Shown here one piece after another: positions 10,855 through 22,386 of a DNA stretch of 64,000 nucleotides. The DNA lies in NCBI GenBank assembly GCA_009602725.1, contig WELB01000002.1, positions 132,021-196,020 on the forward strand. Direction: 5' to 3'. A program made the position numbers and the translations under genes. The stretch's first letter is position 1. Each line of letters opens with the position of its first letter. Below the pieces are notes generated by a model. The model was not told the origin of the DNA. It saw only the letters and a list, made by a program, of their open reading frames with translations, and did no database searches. The DNA is from Spirogloea muscicola (lineage: Eukaryota; Streptophyta; Zygnematophyceae; Spirogloeales; Spirogloeaceae).

Positions 10855-11586
10855 TTGAGCTGTTTAATCAGGGAGTGCACGGCGGCATCCGCTGGGCCAC
10901 GTCCACAGCGTCCGAAGGGCCGGGACAAGGGCAGCTTCAAGGGAAAGCGTGAGTGCCTAGCCGTCGCCTCTGGGCGCCACATCATTCAGCCAGACGCACT
11001 TGAGCTGTTTGATCTTGCTGGCCTTGTTTGCCCGTCAACCAACGTACCGGTTGTGCGCACAATTTCTGCATTATTGCAAGGTCTGGAGGCCGGAGGGCTT
11101 CTATTTGTGTGGGTTGCCCACAACGACTTGCAAGACGCTGCTGACATTTACTTGAACTGGCCTGAGCGCCGTGACGCTGCAGAAGTGCTGTTCTTCATTG
11201 TGCCGCAGAGGCGCAGCGTGACTAGTCGAGCTCCGCTGGGGATGGTACTGCTGTGCTCGCACGAGGCAGGTCACAGGCTCCTTAGGCGTAGCGTCGATGC
11301 TTATGAGCATAGGCCTTACCCGACTGCGGTTAGGGTCTACGTTGCTCGCACCCCGTTCCTGGGCAGCGTCCATGGTGAACATACCATACTGTTTGAGGGG
11401 CTGGTTGCTACGGCACCAGCTAGGTTCCTCGTAGACTCAGGGGCCTCAGTGTCCTTCGTGAGTAGGGATTTGGTGTGCTCCGCTGGCTTGCATCTGCAAG
11501 CAGACGGTCTATCTAATGTGCCAATAGCCGATGGCCAGCCCACCACTGTGCTGGGTTTTATGCTCAATTCCAAGTCAGCAATATAA
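10855..11586 (+). pseudogene. P2 post-gag segment and protease
   Basis: Contains the segment VPVVRTISALLQGLEAGG and a retropepsin-like active site (FLVDSGASVSFVS, about 11425-11463). The same arrangement is in P5 at 47016-47614. Part of a broken element. Confidence 0.75.
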
Positions 11587-11689
11587 AGCCGAGGTGCTTT
11601 GTTACGCTATTGCGCTGACGGTCGCTTTTGGCGTGATCATTGGAATTGTGCACCACCAGCATCCTCGATTTTGCACGCCAGACTTGCAC

Positions 11690-12540
11690 TGTCCAACGTC
11701 TCGACAAATGCAGTCTCAGGTCGACGACCTGCTGGCGACGGGCTATGATGCGTCCTTTCAATTGCCATACGCAGCGCCCATTCTTTTTGTCAAAAGGAGA
11801 ATGAGTGTCTACGCATGTGCAGTGATTATCGGGCTTTGCTGGCTGTGGTGCACGCTTACCGCACAATTCGATTTCCAGTAGGTTTATAGCCCTGGACGGC
11901 TTGATGTTGGAGACCCTGTGCGTCCCAACATTCGCGGAGCTGATGAATTGGCTGCCTTGAACGCTTCGTCCGACTCGTCAAGCTTCTCGGCAACCCACAG
12001 CTGACCTCTCTGCTCTCTGTCCTATCCGTCAAGGGTATGGCAAAGAATCATGGTTCGCTGAACACGCCAACGTCAGCGTCCTCAACTATGGTCAGCATCC
12101 CCGAGCTCCACTTCAGGGGGGGAGGCCGGAACGAGTTCCCGCCGCGGTAGCCTTTACTGGGACCCTCGTGGAGGCTCAGAGACGAGCTCGGCAATTCTTG
12201 GAAATTGCTCAGAGTCGCCAGAAGGCTTATGCTGACAAACATCGGAAGGACCTGTCCTTTGATGTTGGTGCGCAAGTGCTGCTTAGCACGAGGCACTCAT
12301 CCTTGCGGGCTGTGGGTACGCGCCTTGAGTTTGAGTTTAAAGAGATCTTGTCTCACAGGGACAAGCCTCGAGGGCGTACGACCCGTGAGTATCTGGTGAA
12401 GTGGCTCGGGTATGGACCTGAGCACAACACGTGGGAGCCTGCGGCCAATTTGGCAAATTGTCCGGATGCTCTCAGGGAATACCTGGCCAAAGTTGGTAAT
12501 GCTCCTAGGCCAGGTCGAGGCAACAGCCGTCGGGTGTAAA
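11690..12540 (+). pseudogene. P2 pol remnants ending in a chromodomain
   Basis: Short stretches of RT (PYAAPILFVKR, about 11765-11800) and RNase H/integrase are followed by the integrase C-terminal region (12090-12330, LNYGQHPRAPLQG-like DNA) and a chromodomain (12340-12500, [18 protein letters not shown]). Compact and broken. Confidence 0.78.
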
Positions 12541-12597
12541 AGCTGTCTGTTATTCTCTCGAGGTTCCCGAGGACGTGAACACTAGAGTAGGGAGGTA

Positions 12598-13138
12598 TAG
12601 AATGAAACAGCCGTCTGGTTAAGCCACATGGCTCTGTTGGCATTACATGACCGAATATTTGGGCCAGGTGCCCTGCCAGCTGCTAGGCTGGCTGGCCGGT
12701 GGCCCGCCCGGGTGCGGGTCCCGCCCGTCCGGAATTACCCCTCAAGGATCCGCCCGGCCAAGGGAGGATCTTTGGGCCTGCCGCAAGGCGGGCCTTGAGG
12801 CGAACCTGCTCACACCCCTGGAGGGGGGGGTGGCATAGGGAAGTACTAAGGAGCCTCAGGGGCTGAGGCTCAGGAATCAGTTCGAGCCGAGGAAGCCTTG
12901 GAGCAGCCTTGCCGCTGCTCGCCGCCGCAGCCGCCGCCGCACTACGCTGCGGGGCCTGCTGCGCCGGCCTGCGCCCAGGATGTGGAGTCGCCGTCAAGGC
13001 GGCGCCATAGGGCCTGTCTTCCGCTGCGCTATGTGCTAGTGCTTCCTTGTGTAGTGGGTTGGCCCCTAAACCCCCTATGCTCGAATCCAATAAGGACTCT
13101 TTCCCTCTAACTGCGTGTTCAGGGCGAGATTCACTACA
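12598..13138 (+). repeat. 3' LTR of P2 (family D), 541 bp
   Basis: Preceded by a polypurine tract (AGAGTAGGGAGG) and followed directly by the TACAA duplication. Family D copies: 24827-25365 (-), 26959-27478 (+), and the paired LTRs of P5. Confidence 0.9.
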
Positions 13139-13143
13139 TACAA

Positions 13144-14864
13144 TGCCGTAAGATGTACTCCAAAACCCGATTCATCTTTTCTGTCTGACCACCTTGTTGG
13201 GAGTGGAAAGACGTGGGCATAGATTGCTGGGTGCCAGTCAGCCTGCACACTTGTTTCCAGAAGTGCCCCGTAAAGCGAGGGTCGCGGTCAGACACTATTC
13301 GCTTGGGAACTCCGTGCAGTTTCCATACTCGATCCACGAATATACCAGCAAACCCCTTGGCTGACACCTTTGTGGTTGTAGGCACAAAATGCGCCATAAT
13401 ACTCAAACGATCCACAAATACGGCGATGGCGTCACAGCTGTTCCGCGTCATCGGTAACTGGGTGATGAAATCCACATTTACAACAGACCAGTTCCTTGGA
13501 GGAACCTCCAGGACATTTGTAAGGCTAGAATTGGCCTCCCTTTCAATTTCATGCGAACCACGCGCCTTCCTCCAACAGTTGCAGTAATCCGGCAGGATTA
13601 CGAGAGCGTGCCTTACTGCGCTGGCAGGTGGCAAAAGTCTTCACAGAAGATTCCACTTGGACTTTCAATTTCGGCCACCAAAGGAGAAGCTGACAGCTTT
13701 CTTTTTCCTTCCCATACCCAAATGACCACTTTACGGAGGCTTATGCAGTTCTTGCAAGATACTGCTGCGCAAGGCAGTGCAGTCAGGGACTGCAATGGCG
13801 TCACCTCGCCACCAGAAGCCTTGGTCATTTACTAGTGTGCGTGTCTTGGTTTCATCTGCAAACCATGGGTCAGCGCCATACCCATCACGAAAACGCACAT
13901 ACAGCTCAGAGAGGTTGGCGGTGGACTGCCGAGCAGCTCCACGAGTAGGTCACACGTCTGCGGTCTGAACCCCTGAAGCGTGCAAAAGACAGCCGCCACA
14001 ACAGCCCCTGCAAGTTGCGGCTCATCGAATCCGCAGCATTCGTTTTTTCAGAGTGGTACAATCACTGGAAACGGAATGTGGCCATGCACTTGGCTCATTG
14101 TGCTTGACGCCTGCTCAATTGCTGTTGTGTGTGAAGGTAGGTCAACGGGCAATGTCTCGGTACAACCGCAAATTCAACACGCACAAGATTGCATCGCCAT
14201 ACACGTATGGCGTGCACAACAACAGCAAGGAGCTCTTGCTCCCCCGTAGCGGACTTATGCTCTGCGGGACAAAGTAGGCTACCTTCAAATGCTACGGGGT
14301 GACCCCCCTGCAAGAGAACGGCACCAGTGCCGATCAAAGAGGCGTCATTACTTCAAATGGCACGTCTTCTCGAGGCAAGGCCAAAACGGGTGGACGCACC
14401 GGGACCCGTTTTCATATCCTCAAATGTCCTCTGGCATTTGGACGTTCACACCCAGCTTACGTCCTTACAAGTGAGCTTCGTAAGAGGAGATGCCATACTT
14501 CCGCATCCGTACAGGAACTTACGGAAGTAGGTTGCGAATCCCAAAAGGAACGCAATTGTTGCACATTCCGTGGCACACTGATCACTACAGTCCTTGACTA
14601 CTTGGTGGGGTTGACGCGAACTCCGTCTTTGGTCACAACATGCCCTTTGGATGTTCCGGCTGGTTATACACATTGTTGGCATACGGTTGATTTGCACGCA
14701 GCAATTGCAGGACATGCTGCAGGTGCAGTACGTGATCCTCAGGCGTTATTCTGAACACCAGTCTGCCATTCACGAACCAGCACAGAGTCACACAGTAGGG
14801 ACCAAAAACTTTTATCATCGCAACCTGACACATGGCAAGTGCTTTTGGTGAAACCAAACGGAGC
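13144..14864 (-). pseudogene. M integrase, RNase H and RT part
   Basis: Reading leftwards: RT (about 14860-14450, with YRNLR-like thumb DNA), RNase H (about 14340-14000, IGTGAVLLQGGHPVAFE), integrase zinc-binding part (about 13830-13600) and integrase core (13560-13140, NVDFITQLP, DRDPRFTGHFW). It joins 15586 on the right across the solo LTR C, and 9694 on the left across P2. Heavily broken. Confidence 0.85.
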
Positions 14865-15585
14865 ATCTTTGTCGCGTTCGGACCTAAACAGGCAGGTTAG
14901 AGCCGAATGCGTCCTTATTGGATTGAGTGATTGGGATTTAGGGACAACCACCCGCCACGAGGAAGCTCTCCGACACAGCGGAAGACTTGCCTTGTGGTGC
15001 TGCCGCTAAACAGCAGCTTCACCCACGGGCACACGCTGTAGCCTTACCTCCTGTAGGACGCCGCCAAGGTCTCCAAGATCAGCCGGCAACGAGCCGCGCG
15101 GGGCAGCGGTCTACAGCAGCAGGCAGCCGCAGGGCTGCACGCTTCTCCGAGCGTCACTGAGTCCCCAGCCCGAGGTCGGGTCTCTCTCTGCTCATGCGAT
15201 AGTCAGTGCTTCTCCGTGCCACCCGCCCTCCAGGGTGTATTGGGGTCGCTCCAAGGCTCGCCCGCGAGGAGCGTGCCTGACGAGGGAACCATGAGCTGTC
15301 TCCAGCAGGCGCCATGGCGCCGAGCATGGCCGCGGCGGGCATGCCGCCGAGCATGGCCGCGGGCGGCCATGCCGCCGTGGGCGTCCGGCCCACACATGCT
15401 GCCGAGCATGTCTGACTGAGCATGACGGGAGCATGCCAGGCCACCTGGACGAGCCCGGACGCAATGGCATCGTCACGAGTGCCGGGGCGGTTCGTCACGT
15501 CGAATGGGACGAACGGCCAAACGAACATCATGTAAGCGTTAACGACACCGTTAGGCGCTCACAAACCGGGGAACGTTACAATCTT
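14865..15585 (-). mobile_element. Solo LTR family C with ATCTT duplication
   Basis: LTR 14870-15580 (711 bp), minus orientation, starting TGTAACGTTCCCC and ending TTCGGACGCGACA-like on its own strand. ATCTT occurs at 14865-14869 and 15581-15585. The paralogous DNA in M3 reads straight through at 38483-38487 with a single ATCTT, an empty-site control inside the same window. No internal genes lie beside it, so it is a recombined solo LTR. Confidence 0.95.
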
Positions 15586-16850
15586 GCATCCGAGGAGCCG
15601 AGCGGCCTACGACAAGCCATCATGGGACTTCCTCAGGTTTGAGACGAAATGGTCATCACCACTTTGCAAAGCTAGGAAGCTATGCACATAAGCTCTCGCA
15701 AGACAATCTTACAGATCATCAATGCTAAGCAAAAGGCCTGCTATCTTGACAGTGAGCTCGTTCAGAGCTCATACTCGAGGCACATTCGAGAATTCAGCCT
15801 ACTTCACAGCGAAGAGGATGGGTGCACCGCACGACAATTGTCAAGAGTCACACCATGTGAGAAGACAACACTCATAGCAGAGTCAGGGGAGACTCTGTGC
15901 GCATCGTCACAATGAGATACTCAGCCAAAGCTGGATACATGTGAGAGTACGTCTTCAAATACAGCCTTTGGCTTAGCTTGCCAGGATGCTGGTAAAAGCA
16001 CTCCCATACAGGTCAACCATATGACAACCAAAGGCAGAGATGGGCATTCATCCAGAGTGCTCAGAAGGTACTAGCCAGCTGAAGGCATCACATGCCGGCA
16101 GCTTACACTCAAGTGCACAGAGATACTCAGGCTATGGAGAGCCATGGACTTGCACTGGAAGTAGATAGCACCGAGGTGCTACTGACCAGGGTCAATAGGC
16201 CACTAGATTAATGAGGATGGCGGCCAGCCATAGTCCTCATCTCACTACAGTGCCAAGCACCATAGGCTTCCAGTAATTGGAGTGTGCCCACGCACAAACC
16301 AAGGTGAAGGCGCGCCAGCCGCCAACACCGGAGATATGGCAAGGTGAGTACAATGCAGGGATCACCCATGCCGAGGCATCACACAGTACTGATCTCAAGA
16401 TAAAGTCCACAACTTCCACGGGCAAAAGCCACAACTAGGCCAGCTTCATATGGGCGTTACTACATTAGAGCCCAACTCGTACAAGCTTGATGGGATCCGG
16501 CAAGCCTGTGCAAACCAACAGCACAGCCGATATTTGCCAATGACTTTTGGCACTTTGTCCATTTGCCAGAAGCTTGCAGACACCAGTGGGCTCAACAAAG
16601 TCTTACTGTTCACAGTTAGACTACAATGTTGGCGCTATGGCACCGAATGCCGAGGCACTTACAACAGTAAGAATATAGCTAAGAGCTACAAATTCAAGCA
16701 GTTTAACAGTGGTGGAGAAACGCCATCAAATCCATACTTCACGTGGAAGTGGCCTGCCTTGTGGCGGTACAACTTAGCCAATTCCTTTGGAGGTAGAGGG
16801 TTTACTCCAAGACTGCACGGCACAGTCACGACTATTTTGTGAACTGATCG
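15586..16850 (-). pseudogene. M protease/RT N-terminal region, degenerate
   Basis: DNA alignable by eye to 38490-39730 of M3, for example the shared blocks near 15655-15715 and 38555-38615. It lies between RT (left) and gag (right), which places it over protease and the start of RT. No clean open frame remains. Between about 15900 and 16450 I recognise nothing beyond this similarity. Confidence 0.65.
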
Positions 16851-18168
16851 AAGTGCAGCTGGCCAGAAATCACCCATACAACAAGGTGTTCTTCGTCCAT
16901 TAGCGCTTGCATAAGCCCATACAAAGAGCGTACGACTGGCACAACAGACTGCGGACACAATCGTCCTACGAACTTAAAGTGGTGTCACATACCACGTCAC
17001 ATTGGTGACTTTGCGGGCGTGCAGCTCTGCGGAATTTTCAGCCGTAAACAACGGCGAGTGAGTGGGTGAAGAAGTCCCAAGTGTTAAACACTCTGAGGTG
17101 GGAGGACGACTTCACAGTGTTCCACCATGCGACAACATCGTTCGTGTCATACGTAGCCGCAATTTTCACGCAAAACTCGAATAGTGTCGCGCATATCATG
17201 AACCAGCTGTTCAATTCGCGGAACCAAGCGGTCAGACTAACTTGCCCATCGCACTCGGAGGGCTAGCACGGCTGGGCACGACCCAGCTGCCTGAAATAGC
17301 GTACTTTTGCCTTGACGCGACGAACTCGCTGCTCTTCAGCATACACATGGGCGAGTATTGTTCGCATCTCTTCGCGTGACACTTCCCACTCAGGGATCGC
17401 CAGCGAATGACCACTCTGAATGGCATCCGCGATGTGCTCCACAAGACGCGCAAAGCGTTACACCTCGGCCGGTGTCAGGCCGTCCAGGTCGGGTGCGTGG
17501 AGCTCCGCCAACTCACTTTCCACCTCCTCGACGTCAGCCGGAGGTACAGCCAGCGGAGAAGGACTAGCTTGCGCACTCGAGTCAGCCGACTCCATGCCTT
17601 TTCACCAAAACACTGAGGGATCAAGTCAGTGGAGGGCATAAGACACAACGGCTGAGACAATACTACCACAATATTACTGAGCAAGCTGGTGCCCCGAACA
17701 AGCAAAGCAATCATGATAGCGCGCAAGTCATAACCCCAAAACACAAAGCAGCACGAGCGAACTGAGGGAGGGGCCAGGGCTGGTGTACGGACCAGTTTCT
17801 GGCACATGGCCAGCCAGATTTCGCCGCCCATCGGCGGTCGGTTTCACCTCCTTGTCACAAGACAGGCAATCCGCCGACTGCCGCCGACCGCAGGTGGTTA
17901 TGCAGGCGAAGTACTGACCTGGCAATTGCGATTGCCGCCGGGGGGGAGAACCGATTGATGTTTGCCGACCCCAGATGAGTGGATGCAGCGGCCGAGTGTT
18001 CACAGCACCAATCAGCCCGCCGATGCAGATCCACGGGTACACTCTGGCAAGGGATCTAAGTCACAAGAGACTAGTCAGTGCCAGAGCATCAGAACGAAGC
18101 TTGCATGGTCAGCCGTATCATCACGGAACATGAGGCTAGCAAGATGCAAGAACTCCTCTGATATCAAA
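16851..18168 (-). pseudogene. M gag and leader
   Basis: Reading leftwards from the primer-like site near 18156-18167: leader, gag start (about 17595), gag remnants, and the post-gag block near 16890-16960. Same order as M1 and M3. Heavily broken. Confidence 0.8.
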
Positions 18169-18954
18169 TGTGACAATCTGAGCCCTATACAGACAGTTAG
18201 GGGTTAGGACGTCCTTATTGGTTTCGATCGCTGGGGTTTAAAGACAAACCCCCAGCACAGTGAAGCACCACGTGTACCACGCTGCGGAATACCTTGCCCT
18301 GAGGCGCCGCCGACAGGCGGCGACTCACCTCTCAGGTACGGGCCAGCAACTGTCCTCAAAAGAGCAGTCACAGTCTTACCACAGGACGATGAAGGTCCGC
18401 AACGACAGGATGCGGCAACGGGCTGCAGCAGCAGGCAGCAGCAGGGCTGCGTCGGCGGTGCTGCGGCAGCAGGCGGCAGCAGGGCTGCGCCTCTCTCTCG
18501 CGGGCTTCACTGACGTTGACCGGGTGACCCGAGTCTGCTCTCAGCCCTACTTGTGCCATTCTCCCCAGGGGTCTCTAGGAGGCTCGCCTCAGGGCCCACC
18601 TCGGGAAGGCGGGCCCGACTAGGGGAATCTAGTACGAGGGCAGGCCACGCGGCTCCCGTCCGGAGGCGGCGGCCGTCCTGCGGCGCCGCCTTGCGGCGCC
18701 GCCAGTGGGTCACGGGTGTGGCGCGGCGTCACAGGCGCGCCACACGTGTCACATACACGTCATTGCGAGCACGGCGGCAGAATTAGGAATATTCCGAGAA
18801 GCTCCCGCTGTGGAAGTCCAGGATTCACCGCCCCTGCTGGAGGCGGCGCGCCTGCGTGTCACATCGTCAGCAGGCGCGTCACACCGTGCGACACCTCGCG
18901 CGGGTCGCTCGCGCGTCGCACGCGCGTCGCACGCGTCAGGCACGTGCGCGTCAG
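18169..18954 (-). repeat. LTR family B, partial (5' LTR of M)
   Basis: Matches 41063-41978 up to GTGCGCGTCAG, where it meets + strand RNase H sequence of P3. It lacks the U3 start found in complete copies. Confidence 0.85.
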
Positions 18955-21250
18955 CTTGTCTGCGATGCCTCTTTGACCGGCATTGCTCCCGTCCTCTTGC
19001 AAGAGGGTCACCCGTTGGCTTTTGAAAGTCGCCTGCTGATACCTGCAGAGCTATACACTACGGGCGAGCAGAAATTGCTGGCTGTGGTGCACGCCTTACG
19101 TGTCTGGCGTTGCTACCTGGAAGGTGTGAGATTTGCGATTGTCACAGATCATTGCCCGTTGACATATTTCCACACACGGCAGCATTTAACTCAGCGTCAA
19201 GCTCGATGGTCGGAGTGCATTGCACGATCCGATTCCCAGTCGATTTATCGCCCTGGACGTCTTGATGTTGCGGACCCTGTGAGTCGCAACATTACCGGCG
19301 CTGATGCGTTGGCCACCTCGAATGCTTCTGGAGTGCGGACTGCAGGACTGCGTCCGACTCGTCCAGCTTGTCAGCTACCCACGGAAGGCCTCCCCGAGCT
19401 CTATGTCCGTATCCGTCAAGGGTATGGTTCCGATCGGTGGTTTGCTGTGGCCGCCAACGTAAGGTAAGCACCCTCACTGATGGCAAAGGCTTCTGGTGGC
19501 AAGGCGACACTATTGTGGTCCCGGACTGCAATGCCTTGCGCACTGACATAGTGCAGGAGCTGCATGATACGCCTTCCAGTGGTCATCTGGGAGTGAGCAA
19601 AATCCAAAAGGCTGTGCGACGCTTCTTTTGGTGGAAGGGCTTTTCAGCCCAGGTGCGCGCTTTTGTGGTAAGCTGTGCCACATGCCAGCCTAGTAAGGCA
19701 ATCTCTGGCAAGCCTGCCGGATTCTTCAGCCCTTGCAGAATCCGGAGCGCAATTGGTCTGATTTCAGTGTGGATTTCATCACACAATCGCCTAACACGCG
19801 GAACGGCTATGATGCCATTGTCGTCTTTGTGGATCGCTTGAGTAAGATGGTGCATTTTGCTCCCACAACTACGCGGGTTTTGGCGAAGGATTTCGCTGGC
19901 GTCTTTGTGGATACGGTGTGGAAACTGCATGGAGTGCCTGAGAGGTTGGTCTCGGACCGCGATCCTCGCTTTACAGGTCACTTCTGGAAGGAAGTTTGCA
20001 AGCTTCTTGGCACGAAAACAAGCCATGTCCACAGCCTATCATCCACAACCGGATGGCCAAACCTAGCGAATGAATCGAGTTCTCGAGGACATCTTGAGGC
20101 ACTTCGTGAACCTTAGCCAGACTGACTGGGATGACTATTTGGCTCCAGCTGAATATGCTGTGAAAATGCCTATCATGCGTCCACCAAGGAGACTCCATTT
20201 TCCCTCAACTACGGTCAGCATCTCCGAGCTCCACTTCAAGTGGGGAGGCCGGAACGAGTTCTCGCCGCGGTAGCCTTTACTGGGACCCTTGTGGATAAGG
20301 TGTGGAAGCTGCATGGAGTACCTGAGAGGCTGGTCTTGGACCGCGATCCTCGCTTTACAGGTCACTATTATAGAGAAGTCTGTAAACTTATTGGCACGAA
20401 GCAGTCCATGTCCACACAGCCTTTCATTCACAAACGGATGGCCAAATTGAGCGAATAAATTGAGTTCTCGAGGACATGTTGAGGCACTTTGTCAATCATA
20501 GCCAGACTGACTGGGATGAGTATCTGGCTCCCGCTAAATATGCCGTAAACAATGCCTATCATGCGTCGACGAAGGAGACTTCATTTTCTTTCAATTATGG
20601 TCAGCATCCCGAGCTTCACTTCAGGTGGGGAGGCCGGAACGAGTTCCCGCCGCGGTAGCCTTTACTGAAACCCTCTTGGAGGCTCGGAGACGAGCTCGGC
20701 ATTTCTTGGAAATTGCCCAGAGTAGCCAGTAGCCAGATGGCTTATGCTGACAAACGTCGGAAAGACGTGTCCTTCGATGTTGGTGCGCAAGTGCTGCTGA
20801 GCACGAAGCACTTAACCTTGCGAGCTGGGGGTACGCGCAAGTTGCTGCCCAAGTTGGTTGGACCATTTGCAATAGTACGCCTTGTGGTCAAGGTGTCCTA
20901 CGAGCTGAAGACACCCTTGCATTGGAAGGTCCATTACGTCTTGCATGTGTCTCAGCTGAGGGCCTCCTTTCGGATGGTCGTGTCCAACCGCCCCACCTCC
21001 ACTAGTCATCGTGGATGATCTTGAGTTTGAGGTGGAAGATGATTTTGTCTCACAGGGACAAGCTCCGAGGGCGTAAGACCCGTGAGTATTTGGTGAAGTG
21101 GCTCGGGTATGGGCCTGAGCACAAGACGTGGGAGCTTGCGGCAATTTGGCAGATTGTCCAGATGCTATCAGGGTACCTGGCCAAGGGTGGTCTTTTATTA
21201 GGCTTGGTATAGGCAGCAGCCGTCTGCATCTTAATATCTGTCGGCTGTTC
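18955..21250 (+). mobile_element. P3: RNase H, integrase and chromodomain part of a gypsy element
   Basis: RNase H (18955-19290, VCDASLTGIAPVLLQEGHPL), integrase zinc module (about 19500-19700, ending CATCQPSK), integrase core (19740-20110), a repeated integrase segment, the integrase C-terminal part (20670-21000) and a chromodomain (21030-21190, [17 protein letters not shown]). Closest in the window to P5. Broken; its right end passes into LTR E sequence at 21251. Confidence 0.85.
19907..20667 (+). repeat. Direct tandem duplication (about 384 bp) in P3
   Basis: The block 19907-20290 (integrase core to C-terminal linker) recurs at 20291-20667 with scattered differences. Both begin GTGGATA and contain CGGATGGCCAAA. 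Confidence 0.85.
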
Positions 21251-22145
21251 TATAACATCCCTGTCCCTTATCATACAGTTAATGTAACGAATGCTGTGGA
21301 TCGCCAAGCCCGCGCTGCCAGCGGAGCAGGGAAAAGCGGGGAGGCATTTGAATGGGGCTGCAACGGTAAAAGTGAGCAACGGTCACTGCAGGGCCAAGGG
21401 TCCAGGGGTCCAAGGCTGGGTGAAGAGCTCACCCCCTTTCCCTTCTCGGATTCGCCCTTGATAGCCCGACGGACAGCGAGCCCGGCCATACGGGCCCGGG
21501 TGTAATAAGTAGCAACCAGTCTCTCGTTGACGACCCGACCCGTCCACGACCTGTCGACGGCCATCAACGGGCTACCACTGACAATCTACCCATCCATCTG
21601 CCACCACTGCCATACTGACGATCCCCCGTCAATACCCCGTCATTAGCAGCTGACGGTCAACTACTCTCGGGCTATTGTGAGCCGTATATCGTTCCCGTCA
21701 ACACTAACGGCTTACGACGCCGTCTAGGCAGTCTGCAGCGCTGCCGCCTCCCGTCGCCGTTCCAGCGCCAGCACCATGCTGTTCCGCGCGTCACGACTCC
21801 GGGTTGCGCCGCTCTCAGCTCAAGGTTGAATCCAACCTTCCCTGCCTGTTGAAATGTCCGTCTCCAGGCATCTGTCAAGCCTTTCCTGCGGCACTGACAG
21901 TCAATTAATAATCTGTCAGCCGGATGAGGTGTCTAGTCTCCAGGCATCTGTCAATACATTTCTTCTGCATTGACATTCCAGCCATGTAAATTCGTTACAG
22001 TTAGGGTCAGAATCTCCTGTTTGAGTTCGGTCATAGGGTGTTTTGGAGACAACCCTCATACAAGAGAATGCCAACGCATCTACGCGCACAGAGCGCAACG
22101 AAGTCTTACCCTGAGGCACCGCCTAGGGCGGTGACTTTACCAATA
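21251..22145 (-). repeat. LTR family E fragment, split by LTR G
   Basis: Left piece 21251-21282 and right piece 22000-22145 together match the U5 end of LTR E (reverse complement of about 42190-42364), including the hairpin region GGCACCGCCTAGGGCGGTG near 22110-22130. Confidence 0.75.
21278..22004 (+). mobile_element. LTR family G (solo), 717 bp
   Basis: 21283-21999 begins TGTAACGAAT and ends ATTCGTTACA, a perfect 10-bp terminal inversion, and is flanked by GTTAA and GTTAG (4 of 5 identical). It interrupts LTR E. A TATA-like TAATAAGTAGCAACCAG near 21503 suggests + orientation. Inside, an imperfect direct repeat of about 75 bp (around 21851-21985) shares GTCTCCAGGCATCTGTCAA. Confidence 0.7.
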
Positions 22146-22386
22146 AACTGTAAGGGCTGAAGTAATCCGGCAGCTTTGCCTGAGATTGCCTCACTACGCT
22201 GGCATGTAACACAGCTTGCCACAAAAGCGCGCACCTGGACCAAAAGAGGCGTCGCACAGCCTATTTGGTTTTGCTCACTCCTAGATGACCACTGCAAGGC
22301 GTATCATGCAGCTCCTGCATCATGTCAGTGCGCAAGGCATTGCAGTCCGGGACCACAATAGCGTCGCCTTGCCACCAAAAGCCTTT
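22146..22386 (-). pseudogene. Integrase zinc-binding fragment
   Basis: On the minus strand the segment encodes remnants of the HHCC module (QVRAFVASCVTCQRSEA, near 22175-22230) and the preceding linker, like 19500-19700 on the + strand. It lies between an LTR E and an LTR A fragment. Confidence 0.75.

Larger units (their letters stand above)
9690..13143 (+). mobile_element. P2: shortened family-D gypsy element with TACAA duplication
   Basis: TACAA at 9690-9694 and at 13139-13143 brackets the insertion, and the host integrase of M resumes exactly at both sides. Inside are an inverted copy of the LTR terminus (9695-9741), the primer site (9747), gag, protease, short RT and RNase H remnants, integrase C-terminus, chromodomain and a 3' LTR D (12598-13138). 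At 3.4 kb it is far shorter than P5 (5.0 kb without its insert). Broken and internally reduced. The left end is abnormal because no ordinary 5' LTR is present. Confidence 0.88.
8010..18954 (-). mobile_element. M: Ty3/gypsy chromovirus (LTR family B) split by two insertions
   Basis: Leaving out P2 (9695-13143) and the solo LTR C (14870-15585), about 6.8 kb remain. Read leftwards they give: LTR B (18954-18169), primer site, gag, protease/RT, RNase H, integrase, chromodomain, polypurine tract and LTR B (8890-8010). That equals the length and order of the complete relative M3 (6.9 kb). Continuity across each insertion is shown by the duplications TACAA and ATCTT. Old and heavily broken. The right LTR is partial and abuts P3. 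Confidence 0.78.
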
